Shown here piece by piece: positions 16,740 to 25,445 of a DNA stretch of 64,000 nt. The notes below the pieces were generated by a model, which had not been told where the DNA came from, searched no databases, and was given only the letters and a program-made list of their open reading frames with translations. A program made the position numbers and the translations under genes. The stretch is from Aalborgiella sp040079635 (lineage in GTDB: Bacteria; Pseudomonadota; Gammaproteobacteria; Burkholderiales; Burkholderiaceae_C). Each line of letters opens with the position of its first letter. The first letter of the stretch is position 1. The stretch spans positions 99,881 through 163,880 of the forward strand of contig JBEBJY010000002.1 in assembly GCA_040079635.1 (NCBI GenBank), read 5' to 3'.

Positions 16740-17582
16740 ATGAGTTTTGAAAAATGGTTTTCTAAGATAAGACCAGCTACAGTAGCTGGATTGTTAATAG
16801 CGGTAGCAATGGTAAATATGGCTAGTGCGCAGCAAAAATCTGCCAAAGACGCTATTGATGATTACCGTGCCAGCTTGCAGGATGGCAATCCAGCTGACTT
16901 GAATGCAGCACGAGGTGAGGCTTTGTGGAAAACAAAACGCGGACCTAAAAACGCTAGCTTGGAAGCTTGTGATTTGGGTCTGGGTGCCGGCAAAGTAAAG
17001 GGTGCAGTCGGTTCTCTGCCGCGTTACTTTGCTGATACGAATAAGGTAATGGACGCTGAGAGCAGGCTAGTTCATTGCATGGTTACTTTGCAAGGCTTTA
17101 AAGCTGAAGATTTCAATGCTAAAAATTTCACCAGTGGCACAGCGCAAAAAGCAACGGTGATTGAAGACTTGGTCGCCTACATTTATGACGAATCTCGTGG
17201 CGTCACCATCAACGTGCCACAAAGTCACCCTATGGAAAAAGCTGCTTTTGCAAGAGGCAAAGATACGTTTTACTTCAAAGGTGGTACGCATGACTTTAGC
17301 TGCGCGTCATGCCATAACCAAGACGGTAAGCGTATTCGTTTGCAAGAACTACCAAATTTAACCGGTCCTAGCAAGGCCTCTCAAGACGCTTTTGCTCAGT
17401 GGCCAGCATATCGCGTGAGTCAAGGTGGCTTGCGCACCATGCAGTGGCGCATGCAAGATTGCCTGCGTGGTCAGCGCATGCCTGAGTTGGTTTATTTGTC
17501 TCAAACTTCCATTGATTTGATCACCTATTTAGGTGTGAATGCGAATGGTGGCAAGATGGCTGCGCCAGCACTTAAACGTTAA
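16740..17582 (+). CDS. soxA: L-cysteine S-thiosulfotransferase subunit SoxA (monoheme type)
   Basis: Catalytic cytochrome subunit of SoxAX, which joins thiosulfate to the SoxY cysteine. There is a signal peptide (cleavage near ASAQQ). The only CXXCH is CASCH (DFSCASCHNQDGKR). The N-terminal site that binds a second heme in diheme SoxA is degenerate (EACDLG), so this is a monoheme SoxA. The active-site Cys is in MQDCLRGQRMPE. GGAG at 16730-16733 lies 6 bases before the ATG at 16740, which decides the start over the ATG at 16728. No SoxK is seen. Confidence 0.94.
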   Translation: MSFEKWFSKIRPATVAGLLIAVAMVNMASAQQKSAKDAIDDYRASLQDGNPADLNAARGEALWKTKRGPKNASLEACDLGLGAGKVKGAVGSLPRYFADTNKVMDAESRLVHCMVTLQGFKAEDFNAKNFTSGTAQKATVIEDLVAYIYDESRGVTINVPQSHPMEKAAFARGKDTFYFKGGTHDFSCASCHNQDGKRIRLQELPNLTGPSKASQDAFAQWPAYRVSQGGLRTMQWRMQDCLRGQRMPELVYLSQTSIDLITYLGVNANGGKMAAPALKR

Positions 17583-17602
17583 ATATTGAAGAGGAAAATA
17601 TA

Positions 17603-18298
17603 ATGGAAAATAAGCCTCTAGCCGGCGTAAATATTGCCAAAGCCGCTATAAAAAATGTAGCTAAAATCAGTACTATTTTCACTGCTGTAGCCGTGCTCGC
17701 AAGCTGCGCAGCACCTTCAATGGGTATGCCGAGTGCCGCAGATTTAATCGCCACTCTAAAAAGTAGCTTTTCTGAGCGCGGCCCTGCGAAAATGGATCGT
17801 TTAGATCAAAACGAAGTACAGCGTATTTGCACTGAAGCTGATAAAACAGGTAAAGCTGTTGACGAAGCTACGCGTAAGAAAATTGAAACAGCTCTATATG
17901 CTGGCATTCCTTATCCAACAGATGCCAAATACATCGGTAACTGGCAAGAAGGCGAAAAAATTGCACAAGATGGTACAGGCTTGCAATTTTCTGATGCTAT
18001 TGGCAAACCAAGCGGTGCAAACTGCTATGCATGTCATCAAATTGCACCCAAAGAAATTAGCTTTGGTAACTTAGGCCCTTCGCTTTACAAGTATGGTGTT
18101 AACCGTGGTGTTAAAGACCCGAATGCAGCTGAATCAGAGGCGATTGTTAAGTACACATGGGCACGACTTTGGAATACTCATTCTGTAAATCTGTGTAGCA
18201 GTATGCCGCGATTTGGTGATGCCAAAATTTTGACAAATACGCAACTTAAAGATGTCATGGCGCTATTACTTGACCCGCAATCACCAGTGAATAAATAG
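17603..18298 (+). CDS. soxX: Thiosulfotransferase cytochrome subunit SoxX
   Basis: Monoheme cytochrome c partner of SoxA, 231 aa. The N-terminus has a hydrophobic segment ending in the lipobox-like LASCA, so it may be a lipoprotein rather than freely soluble. An extra helical region of about 100 residues precedes the heme site CYACH (GANCYACHQIAPKEISFGNLGPSL). The probable distal Met is in SSMPRFGDAKIL. RBS GAAGAGG lies before the ATG. Long SoxX forms with an N-terminal extension are known to me from other Betaproteobacteria. Confidence 0.93.
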   Translation: MENKPLAGVNIAKAAIKNVAKISTIFTAVAVLASCAAPSMGMPSAADLIATLKSSFSERGPAKMDRLDQNEVQRICTEADKTGKAVDEATRKKIETALYAGIPYPTDAKYIGNWQEGEKIAQDGTGLQFSDAIGKPSGANCYACHQIAPKEISFGNLGPSLYKYGVNRGVKDPNAAESEAIVKYTWARLWNTHSVNLCSSMPRFGDAKILTNTQLKDVMALLLDPQSPVNK

Positions 18299-18361
18299 AA
18301 CCTTTCAGTCACTTATTTAACCCCTTTACATCTCTAAGCTTTAGTTAGCAAATCGCACACC

Positions 18362-20080
18362 ATGAATTTATCGCGTCGTGAATTTACATCCGTTTTGACT
18401 GCTGCCGTAGTCGCTGGTTTCCCGTTGGGTCGTGAGGCCAGTGCGCAAGAAGCCGATCAGCTTTACAACGTGCCCAAGACTGGGAATGTCCATTTATTGC
18501 ACATGACAGATTGCCATGCGCAGCTTTTACCCATTTATTTTCGTGAACCCAATGTCAATATTGGTATTGCGGGCATGACGGGTAATGTGCCGCACTTGGT
18601 GGGGGAGCATTTGCTGAAGTATGCTGGCCTAAAAGCTGGGAGCGCTAATGCACATGCGCACACATATTTAGACTTTGAGCGATCTGCTAGGCAATACGGA
18701 AAAGTTGGCGGCTTCGCGCATTTATCTACCTTGGTAAAGCAATTGCGTGGAAATAGGCCTGGTGCTTTGTTGTTAGACGGTGGTGATACCTGGCAAGGTA
18801 GTGCTACAAGTTTGTGGACAAATGCCCAAGATATGGTTGACGCTTGCAAGTTGCTGGGTGTGAATGTGATGACGGCGCACTGGGAATTCACCTACGGAGA
18901 AAAGCGGATGATGGAAATCATCGAAAAAGACTTTGCAGGGAAGATTGATTTTGTAGCGCAAAACGTTAAAACTAGAGACTTTGAAGATCCCGTGTTTAAA
19001 CCCTATGTTCTCAAAGAAATGAACGGGGTGACAGTTGCGATTGTGGGACAAGCTTTTCCGTATACGCCGATCGCTAATCCTAGCTGGCAAGTGCCAAATT
19101 GGACTTTTGGTATTCAAGACGCGAACATGCAAAAAACAGTCAACGAAGCACGTGCTAAAGGTGCGCAAGCTGTAGTACTGTTGTCGCACAACGGTATGGA
19201 TGTTGACTTGAAAATGGCATCTCGCGTGACAGGGATCGATGTCATTTTGGGTGGCCATACGCATGATGGCGTACCCGTACCAACCATGGTTAAAAATGCG
19301 GGTGGTCAAACATTGGTGACCAATGCAGGCAGCAATGGTAAATTCTTAGGCGTGCTTGATCTTGATGTGCGAGACAAAAAAGTTGTCAATATCAACTACA
19401 AACTGCTTCCTATCTTTGCAAATTTCTTGCCTGCTGATAAAGAAATGGCAGCACTGATCGACAAAGTGCGTGCGCCTTTTCTGTCTAAATTGACTGAAAA
19501 ATTAGCAGTTACTGAAGGTGTGTTGTACCGTCGAGGTAATTTTAATGGAACGTTTGACCAGTTAATTACCGATGCGCTCATCAATGTACGTGGCGCACAA
19601 ATTGCCTTTTCCCCAGGTTTCCGTTGGGGGACCTCTCTATTGTCTGGCCAAGCCATTACGCGTGAACACGTCATGGATCAGACCGCGATAACTTACCCAT
19701 GGACGACGGTGTCGGATTTGAGCGGTGAGTCAATCAAAACAATTTTGGAAGATGTTTGCGATAATTTATTTAATCCAGATCCGTATTACCAGCAAGGCGG
19801 CGATATGGTGCGAACGGGTGGTATGACTTACACCTGTAATCCAACAGGGAAAGCTGGTTCGCGAATCAGCGATATGCGATTTGGTGGACAGTTGATGGAC
19901 GCTAGTAAAACATACAAAGTTGCTGGTTGGGCGCCTGTTCAAGAAGCAAGTAAAAATGCGGGTCCTCCAGCATGGGAAGTTGTTGAAACGTATCTGAAAG
20001 ATAAAAAGACTATTGCACCTATCAAGCTGTACAACCCTAAATTACTGGGGTTAGACGGTAATCCGGGCGTGGTGTTGTAA
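18362..20080 (+). CDS. soxB: Thiosulfohydrolase SoxB
   Basis: Dimanganese enzyme of the 5'-nucleotidase family that hydrolyses the terminal sulfonate from SoxY-bound intermediates to release sulfate. There is a twin-arginine signal (SRREFTSVLTAAV). Metal and active-site motifs are MTDCHAQLLP, LDGGDTWQGSA, AHWEFTYGE (the SoxB version of the GNHE motif), LLSHNGMDVD and LGGHTHDGVP. The C-terminal nucleotidase-like domain has RGNFNGTFDQLITDAL. Length 572 aa is standard. It completes the soxCDYZAXB set. Confidence 0.97.
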   Translation: MNLSRREFTSVLTAAVVAGFPLGREASAQEADQLYNVPKTGNVHLLHMTDCHAQLLPIYFREPNVNIGIAGMTGNVPHLVGEHLLKYAGLKAGSANAHAHTYLDFERSARQYGKVGGFAHLSTLVKQLRGNRPGALLLDGGDTWQGSATSLWTNAQDMVDACKLLGVNVMTAHWEFTYGEKRMMEIIEKDFAGKIDFVAQNVKTRDFEDPVFKPYVLKEMNGVTVAIVGQAFPYTPIANPSWQVPNWTFGIQDANMQKTVNEARAKGAQAVVLLSHNGMDVDLKMASRVTGIDVILGGHTHDGVPVPTMVKNAGGQTLVTNAGSNGKFLGVLDLDVRDKKVVNINYKLLPIFANFLPADKEMAALIDKVRAPFLSKLTEKLAVTEGVLYRRGNFNGTFDQLITDALINVRGAQIAFSPGFRWGTSLLSGQAITREHVMDQTAITYPWTTVSDLSGESIKTILEDVCDNLFNPDPYYQQGGDMVRTGGMTYTCNPTGKAGSRISDMRFGGQLMDASKTYKVAGWAPVQEASKNAGPPAWEVVETYLKDKKTIAPIKLYNPKLLGLDGNPGVVL

Positions 20081-20099
20081 TTTATTTCAGGAGTTAAGC

Positions 20100-20528
20100 A
20101 TGAAGTTAAAATTCAAAATTTGGGCAATCGGTGCCGCTTTCCTGCTGAGTCTGAGCGCTGCTTATGCGCAAGATAAAGCGGTCTATCATATTGATAACGC
20201 AGAAACACAAGCTACTAAGGGCTTGCGTAATGTACGCAATCATTTAGATGTTGCACCAGAGACAAAAATAATTGTTGTTTCTCATGCAAACGGCGTTGAT
20301 TTTTTGATGGAAGGCGCTAAGGATAAAGCTAACCCCAATATTGATTACGCCGCATTGGTGAGTGATTTGAAGGCTCGTGGCGTTAAGTTTGAAGTTTGTG
20401 AAATCACACTCAAGAATAGAAACTTGAATAAAAATCAGTTTATCTTGGATGCTGAATTCACACCTTCAGGGGTGGCTCGTATTGCACAGTTGCAATCGCG
20501 CGAAAAGTTTGCCTATATTAAGCCGTAA
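20100..20528 (+). CDS. Periplasmic DsrE/DsrF-like sulfur protein
   Basis: A 142 aa protein with signal peptide (cleavage near AYAQD) and a DsrE-like fold (KIIVVSHANGVDFLMEG, YAALVSDLKARGVKFEVCEITLKNR). One conserved Cys in FEVCEI is the likely sulfur-binding residue. Such proteins are frequent next to sox genes and may shuttle or bind sulfane sulfur. TTCAGGAG lies just before the ATG, 19 bases after soxB, so it is cotranscribed. The exact role is not known to me. Confidence 0.82.
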   Translation: MKLKFKIWAIGAAFLLSLSAAYAQDKAVYHIDNAETQATKGLRNVRNHLDVAPETKIIVVSHANGVDFLMEGAKDKANPNIDYAALVSDLKARGVKFEVCEITLKNRNLNKNQFILDAEFTPSGVARIAQLQSREKFAYIKP

Positions 20529-20591
20529 TTCAAACCGCAAACTGTAGTTTGAGCACGGCTGTCGATTCTTTAATGCTAGATTCTGGTTCCT

Positions 20592-21542
20592 ATGATGTTT
20601 ATACGGTTGCTACTTGCTGCAAGTTTTGTTCTTTGCATTTCTAATGCCTATCCTCAGAACGCTCAAAAACTAACGCTAACGCCTAAGCAAATCAGTCCAT
20701 CAGTTTGGTATGTAGAGGGTGTGACTGCGCTTGGAAGCGTTGAGAATAAAAACTTCATTTCGAATGCGGCATTCATCGTTGGTCCTGATGGCATTCTTGT
20801 TATAGATGCGCTGGGATCGCCTGCTTTGGCAGAAGCTTTGATTGCGGCTATTGGCAAAGTGAGTGCCAAAAAAATTACGACGGTGATTGTTACGCATTAC
20901 CATGCAGACCATATCTATGGTCTGCAGTCTTTTCAAAAAATCGGTGCAAAAATAATTGCGCATCCTGCTGCCAAAGCGTATTTAAATTCAGAAACGGCAA
21001 CGCAAAGACTGTCAGCATCACGTGTTGAGCTTGCCCCTTGGGTGGACGGAAATACAAAGTTAATAGAAGCGGATACTTGGATATCGAACGAAACGAAGCT
21101 CTCGCTGTCAGGCATTGAATTAGTTATAAAGCCAGTTGGTCCAGCGCATACGCCTGAAGATGTGGTCATATTTTTCCCTAAGGACAAAGTACTGTTTGCT
21201 GGGGATTTAATTTTTAGGGGGCGTCTACCTTTCATCGGTTCAACAGCAGATACGGGCCCATGGATATTAGCCTTAAATTCTTTTTTAACTTTCAAAGCTA
21301 AGGTGGCTATTCCTGGGCACGGGCCTGTGTCTGAAAGTGCAGATGCGGATATTGAACTACTGCGTGATTACTTGGTGTTTCTCAGAAAAAATATGGGAAA
21401 GGCAGTGGAGGAGTTAGAGCTTTTCGATGAGGCGTATGCGGCAACAGATTGGAGTCGATTTGAAAATATTCCGATGTTCAAATTCGCAAACAGAATGAAT
21501 GCTTACAACACGTACTTGCAGATGTTGGATATGAAAAAATGA
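20592..21542 (+). CDS. SoxH-like metallo-beta-lactamase-fold hydrolase
   Basis: Exported MBL-fold protein of 316 aa with a signal peptide (cleavage near NAYPQ). A full metal site is present: THYHADH for the HxHxDH motif, a later His in GPAHTPED, an Asp in LFAGDLIF and a final His in PGHGPV. SoxH-type proteins lie in many sox clusters but are dispensable for thiosulfate oxidation in model strains. Homologues are also called quinoprotein relay system metallohydrolases. Compare the second copy at 22777, which has lost part of this site. Confidence 0.82.
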   Translation: MMFIRLLLAASFVLCISNAYPQNAQKLTLTPKQISPSVWYVEGVTALGSVENKNFISNAAFIVGPDGILVIDALGSPALAEALIAAIGKVSAKKITTVIVTHYHADHIYGLQSFQKIGAKIIAHPAAKAYLNSETATQRLSASRVELAPWVDGNTKLIEADTWISNETKLSLSGIELVIKPVGPAHTPEDVVIFFPKDKVLFAGDLIFRGRLPFIGSTADTGPWILALNSFLTFKAKVAIPGHGPVSESADADIELLRDYLVFLRKNMGKAVEELELFDEAYAATDWSRFENIPMFKFANRMNAYNTYLQMLDMKK

Positions 21543-21563
21543 TCTTTCATTTAAGTCACCGTC

Positions 21564-22067
21564 ATGCGTAATAGTAATTTCACGCGTCGAAACTTCCAAA
21601 TTCGTTTTGGCGCAATTATTGCTGGACTCCTTTCACTAGATGCTATATCCGCACCTTTTAGAGAGATTCCTGCTGCAAAATCATTGCAGACTGAAATTTT
21701 AGAAGCGTTAAAAGTCGCATCACCACTTGTAGTTTTTGTTAGTCTTGATAATTGCCCATTTTGCAAAATTGCACGTGAAAATTATTTACTTCCGCTCATG
21801 AATGAGCAAGCTATTCCAGTGGTGCAAATAAACTTTCGTCGTTTGGCATCTGTCGCAGATGCACGCGGTATTGTGATGACGCAAGATCAATTGGTGCGTG
21901 CTTGGGGTATCAAAGTCGCACCAACCGTGTTGTTTTTAGGTAAGGACGGCAGAGAGATTGCTCCGCGATTAACGGGAGGTTCAACTTCGGATTTTTATGG
22001 AACATATCTTGATGAGCGCATACATATTGCTCAAGCGACTATATCGCGCGATTTAGGTGTGAAATGA
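21564..22067 (+). CDS. SoxW-like periplasmic thioredoxin
   Basis: Thioredoxin-fold protein of 167 aa with an exported N-terminus (RRNFQIRFGAIIAGLLSLDA). The redox motif is CPFC (SLDNCPFCKIARENYL), with the cis-Pro segment KVAPTVLFLGKDG. It probably keeps Sox cysteines reduced, as SoxW does in Paracoccus, though no SoxV/CcdA electron supplier is visible in this window. Its stop overlaps the next gene's start (ATGA at 22064-22067), so the regulator is translationally coupled. Confidence 0.8.
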   Translation: MRNSNFTRRNFQIRFGAIIAGLLSLDAISAPFREIPAAKSLQTEILEALKVASPLVVFVSLDNCPFCKIARENYLLPLMNEQAIPVVQINFRRLASVADARGIVMTQDQLVRAWGIKVAPTVLFLGKDGREIAPRLTGGSTSDFYGTYLDERIHIAQATISRDLGVK

Positions 22068-22768
22068 TCCCCATTAAAACCGAATCGGCTTGGCGCGGGA
22101 CTTCGGATTGTCGAAGCTGTGGTATCCGAGACATGGTGCTGTTTGCAGATCTCAACGAGCATGATTTTGGCATGATTCATGCACCAATTGATGACTTGGC
22201 GTTTAAGTTGGGTGCAGTGCTTTACAGCGAAGGCCAAGCGGCTATTGGCTTGTTTACCTTGCGAACCGGCATGGTTAAGTTGGTGAGAACGACGGCTGAT
22301 GGTCGCTTGCGCATTGTGCGAGTTCTTCGCCCTGGCGATGTGGTTGGGCTTGAAGCCTTAGTGACTGCGCATTATGATAGTGAGGCAATAGCTTTGACAG
22401 ATGTTTCTGTTTGCCGCATTCCTCTTAATGTGTTGCACACATTGGGTGCGAATAGCCAACGGCTTCATTTGAAACTTATGCAAAAGTGGCAGCAAACGTT
22501 AAAAGATGCAGATGATTGGTTGGCAGATCTAAACTTTGGCACGGCTAAACAAAGAGTCTCCAATTTGATAATCAAAATGCGGAGTACGACAGATGGTCAA
22601 ATCGTTTCCTTATTTTCTCGTGATGACATGGGCGCCATGTTGGATTTGAAGCTTGAAACTGTTAGTAGAGAAATTAGCAAACTGGTGAAAGATGGTGTCA
22701 TTGAGCCACTCGATAAGCTTGGGCGTGTTTACCGCATCTTACAATTAGCCAATCTGGAAATGGCATAA
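22064..22768 (+). CDS. FNR-type Crp-family transcriptional regulator of the sox region
   Basis: Crp/Fnr family protein, 234 aa, with an N-terminal cyclic-nucleotide-like beta roll and C-terminal winged helix. The recognition helix KLETVSREI carries the E-x-x-S-R pattern of FNR, predicting TTGAT-N4-ATCAA type sites. Cysteines C16 and C19 (SDCRSCGIRD) and a central Cys in VSVCRIPL correspond to three FNR cluster ligands, but the third N-terminal Cys is missing. It overlaps soxW-like by 4 bases and probably senses oxygen or redox or sulfur state for the cluster. Which ligand it senses cannot be read from sequence. Confidence 0.85.
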   Translation: MIPIKTESAWRGTSDCRSCGIRDMVLFADLNEHDFGMIHAPIDDLAFKLGAVLYSEGQAAIGLFTLRTGMVKLVRTTADGRLRIVRVLRPGDVVGLEALVTAHYDSEAIALTDVSVCRIPLNVLHTLGANSQRLHLKLMQKWQQTLKDADDWLADLNFGTAKQRVSNLIIKMRSTTDGQIVSLFSRDDMGAMLDLKLETVSREISKLVKDGVIEPLDKLGRVYRILQLANLEMA

Positions 22769-22776
22769 ACGGTTTT

Positions 22777-23727
22777 TTACTCCCGCTCCACTTCAAGATA
22801 AGCTGCATGGGTTAACTGTGGAATCCAGACCTCAGCATGTTTCAGGTGTGCGAATGGTTTTGAATCAAAACTTTTAACTGATAGATTCATATCACCATCC
22901 CCTTCAATTGATTTTTTTACATGTGCGCGCAATGCCAAAAGCAAATCGCGTGTTTGCGATTGTGCTGTTGCTAGATTCGTTACTTTGCCGTGACCCGGCA
23001 CAATAATAAGCGGTTTCAAGTCATCTATAACGGCAAAGGACTGAAGCCATGCTTTACTACTACTGACATTGAGCATGCCAAGCACACGGTCAACGTACAC
23101 GAGATCGCCACTAAATAAGACATTTTTCTTTGGTAGCCAGACTAATATGTCTCCTGGTGTGTGACCTCCACCACGGTATTTAATTTCGAATGCTACGCCT
23201 CCTAGTTGCAAGTAAACATCGTTGTCTTTTAACAGTCGGCTTGGTAATGTTGGCACAGTTCCAGTCAACCGTTCTTTGAGTATATTTAGTCCTTGCATCT
23301 GCTCTGCAGACCTAGCTTTCATATCTGCGTTGGCATGTGCATGCGCAATAAGTTCAGCTCCCTGAGCTTTAAAGTAGCCATTGCCTAGCCAGCGGTGGTC
23401 TTGCCCGCCTGTATTGATAACCCATTTAATGGGTTGAGACGTTACTCGTTTCGCGGCATCATGAATTTTTTTAGCTGATTGAAAGGTTGCACCACTATCA
23501 ATCAATATCGCACCGTCCGGTGTAATTATCAAACCAATATTTGCATTTAAACCTTCGTTGTCATAGGTTCGCCCATCTGTGTCACCGATGTATGCGTAAA
23601 CACCTTCTGCAATTGGCTTGAAGTCAATCTCTACTGCAAGTGCCGTGCGGCCAATAAATAGTAGAAAACTTGCGACCAGTGTGCTCCAAATGTAAGTTGT
23701 GTAGGGTTTGGCTTTTGGTTTGTACAT
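22777..23727 (-). CDS. MBL-fold protein with degenerate metal site
   Basis: Second exported MBL-fold protein (316 aa, N-terminal membrane/signal segment SLLVASFLLFIGRTAL-like, cleavage uncertain). The first metal motif HxHxDH is replaced by NTGGQDHRWLGN, keeping only Asp-His. Later ligands remain: His in GGGHTPGD, Asp in LFSGDLVY and His in VPGHGKV. It therefore may bind one metal or none. It converges on the FNR-type gene with 8 bases between stops and is divergent from the small cytochrome at 23785. Function unknown; related to SoxH-like proteins. Confidence 0.75.
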   Translation of the reverse strand: MYKPKAKPYTTYIWSTLVASFLLFIGRTALAVEIDFKPIAEGVYAYIGDTDGRTYDNEGLNANIGLIITPDGAILIDSGATFQSAKKIHDAAKRVTSQPIKWVINTGGQDHRWLGNGYFKAQGAELIAHAHANADMKARSAEQMQGLNILKERLTGTVPTLPSRLLKDNDVYLQLGGVAFEIKYRGGGHTPGDILVWLPKKNVLFSGDLVYVDRVLGMLNVSSSKAWLQSFAVIDDLKPLIIVPGHGKVTNLATAQSQTRDLLLALRAHVKKSIEGDGDMNLSVKSFDSKPFAHLKHAEVWIPQLTHAAYLEVERE

Positions 23728-23784
23728 GGCTTGAGTTTTAAAAATATTTATGACACACTACGCCGATGATTTGGAGTGATGTAT

Positions 23785-24111
23785 ATGCGAAAAATTTTGG
23801 CTAAAGTGGTTATGGTTCTTGGCTTGACCATATGCGGTATTGCTAATTCTCAAACTCCATCTATTTTTAAAGATGCAGATTTTGTTTTGGGTGTCAAGCT
23901 TATAGAGGAGCATAAATGCACAGCTTGTCATATTCAAAAAGTGGGAGGCAATGGTTCTACGATCTATAAACCTTTAGGCCGAATCAATACAGCGGGTTTT
24001 TTGCGTGGCATGGTAGATCAATGTAATACAGAAATGAATTTAGGAATATTTCCTGATGAGGTTACCTCTATTGCAGCTGTGCTTAATCGTGATCATTACA
24101 AATTTAAATAA
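23785..24111 (+). CDS. Small periplasmic cytochrome c
   Basis: A 108 aa exported protein (signal peptide ending near ANSQT) with one heme site CTACH in EEHKCTACHIQKVGG. A second conserved Cys appears in VDQCNTEMN. The start at 23785 (MRKILAKV) is chosen because GGAG at 23773-23776 lies 8 bases before it; the GTG and ATG just upstream are too close. It shares a 57-base divergent promoter region with the MBL-fold gene. Probably an electron carrier for sulfur oxidation; specific partner unknown. Confidence 0.75.
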   Translation: MRKILAKVVMVLGLTICGIANSQTPSIFKDADFVLGVKLIEEHKCTACHIQKVGGNGSTIYKPLGRINTAGFLRGMVDQCNTEMNLGIFPDEVTSIAAVLNRDHYKFK

Positions 24112-24130
24112 AGTTGCAGATTCCATTTAA

Positions 24131-24166
24131 ACAACCGCAGATTGAAAACCTGCGGTTGTTTTTTTA
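24131..24166 (+). terminator. Terminator between convergent genes
   Basis: The perfect ten-base stem ACAACCGCAG/CTGCGGTTGT with a nine-base loop is followed by a T-run. It serves the plus-strand cytochrome; the A-rich left side is weak, so the minus-strand effect on the porin gene is uncertain. Confidence 0.9.
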
Positions 24167-25417
24167 TTAAAACTTCATGCCAAACTGTATGCCCAGCGAA
24201 TTCTGCGACATACGAATCGTCTCAGTCCCCGCCAAAAATGATTGACCTGTGACAGATTTTTTCGGCGCATGCATGTATGCGACGGTTAACTCTGTGTTTG
24301 GTGACAATGCATAGGTTCCACCAAAAGTAATGTGTGTAGTAGTCACTCCTGGGGCGACAATGTTAAAAGACACATCTCTAGATTGAATGGGATTATCCGA
24401 AATGTTTAATCCAGCGCGCAGAGTCAATGCGGGTGCAGCTTGCCACTGAACACCGACTTTTAAAACATTGATGTCAGACCAGCCAAAACCTGGCCCACCA
24501 GTAAAGCCTAGTGGTACACGGTTGGTGCTTGGATTTGAAATTGATGTTACGCCAGAATAATTGATGCGTTGGTAATCCAAAGCAACGCTCACTGCAGGTG
24601 TCGCTTGGAAGCCAATACCTAGCGTGTAGTTTTCAGGAATATCAAAGGAACCTTTGTCTGCAAACAAGCCTGAATACTTTTCAAACTTACCCATTTTTAT
24701 TTTTGGCGCGTAAGAAGCACCTACTGAAACGGTGTCGCTTAGTTTGCCTAAATATCCAAGTCGAACACCAAAGCCAGAGCTGCTATCCGTACCTGTGTTA
24801 CTTACATTGCTTGGTGCGCCAGAATTTTGTGCAAAGGCTTGCAGGCCTTTGGCTTTAAATTGTTGGTAAACCAATAGTGGTGAAATACCGATAGAGTGGT
24901 TAGCATTTAATTTATACGCCACAGTCGGCGCAACGACCAGTTGCATCAAATCCACACCTAGACCGTTTGCTCCGCATAAAACATTGGCAGGGCCTTGCCC
25001 ACAGTTGATTTGACCGCCAGCATAATCAGTATTCATGCCGCCGTTGCCGTAAACAGTCACACCGGCGCTGATACTGTCGTTAATAGTTTTGTTGTACCCC
25101 AGCTCAGGAATAAAAAAGGTTTTGCTACCACTGGTGACATCTGCATCTAGCGGGCCAGCGCCAGTACGGCTCATGCCCCGGTCAGGCATAAAGACATCAA
25201 CGCCAGCTTCAAAGCGATTTCCTGCAAATGCCGCTGCCGCTGGATTATTTGCGCCAGCAAACGTGTTGTCGGTGGATGTGACAGATGCGCCTCCTATACC
25301 TTTTGCTTTCATGCCTGTTCCGTGAGGGAAATAGCCATCCGTCGCAAGGGCTGATGTCAAGGGTGCTCCGAGGGTTATCAATGCAGCGAGATGACATAGC
25401 GTTTTCAAGTTTTTCAT
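24167..25417 (-). CDS. FadL/OmpP1-family outer membrane porin
   Basis: Outer-membrane beta-barrel of the FadL/TodX hydrophobic-substrate family, 416 aa. A signal peptide ends near SALATD. The N-terminal hatch segment HGTGMKAKGIGGASVTST and repeated amphipathic strands end in the terminal Phe of QFGMKF, the BAM recognition signal. It lies 28 bases downstream of the DUF302 lipoprotein gene on the same strand, so both form an operon. Next to sulfur genes it might pass sulfur compounds; FadL itself moves fatty acids. Substrate is unknown. Confidence 0.83.
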   Translation of the reverse strand: MKNLKTLCHLAALITLGAPLTSALATDGYFPHGTGMKAKGIGGASVTSTDNTFAGANNPAAAAFAGNRFEAGVDVFMPDRGMSRTGAGPLDADVTSGSKTFFIPELGYNKTINDSISAGVTVYGNGGMNTDYAGGQINCGQGPANVLCGANGLGVDLMQLVVAPTVAYKLNANHSIGISPLLVYQQFKAKGLQAFAQNSGAPSNVSNTGTDSSSGFGVRLGYLGKLSDTVSVGASYAPKIKMGKFEKYSGLFADKGSFDIPENYTLGIGFQATPAVSVALDYQRINYSGVTSISNPSTNRVPLGFTGGPGFGWSDINVLKVGVQWQAAPALTLRAGLNISDNPIQSRDVSFNIVAPGVTTTHITFGGTYALSPNTELTVAYMHAPKKSVTGQSFLAGTETIRMSQNSLGIQFGMKF

Positions 25418-25445
25418 AATCAGGTCTTTCGTTGAGTTTTAAAGT

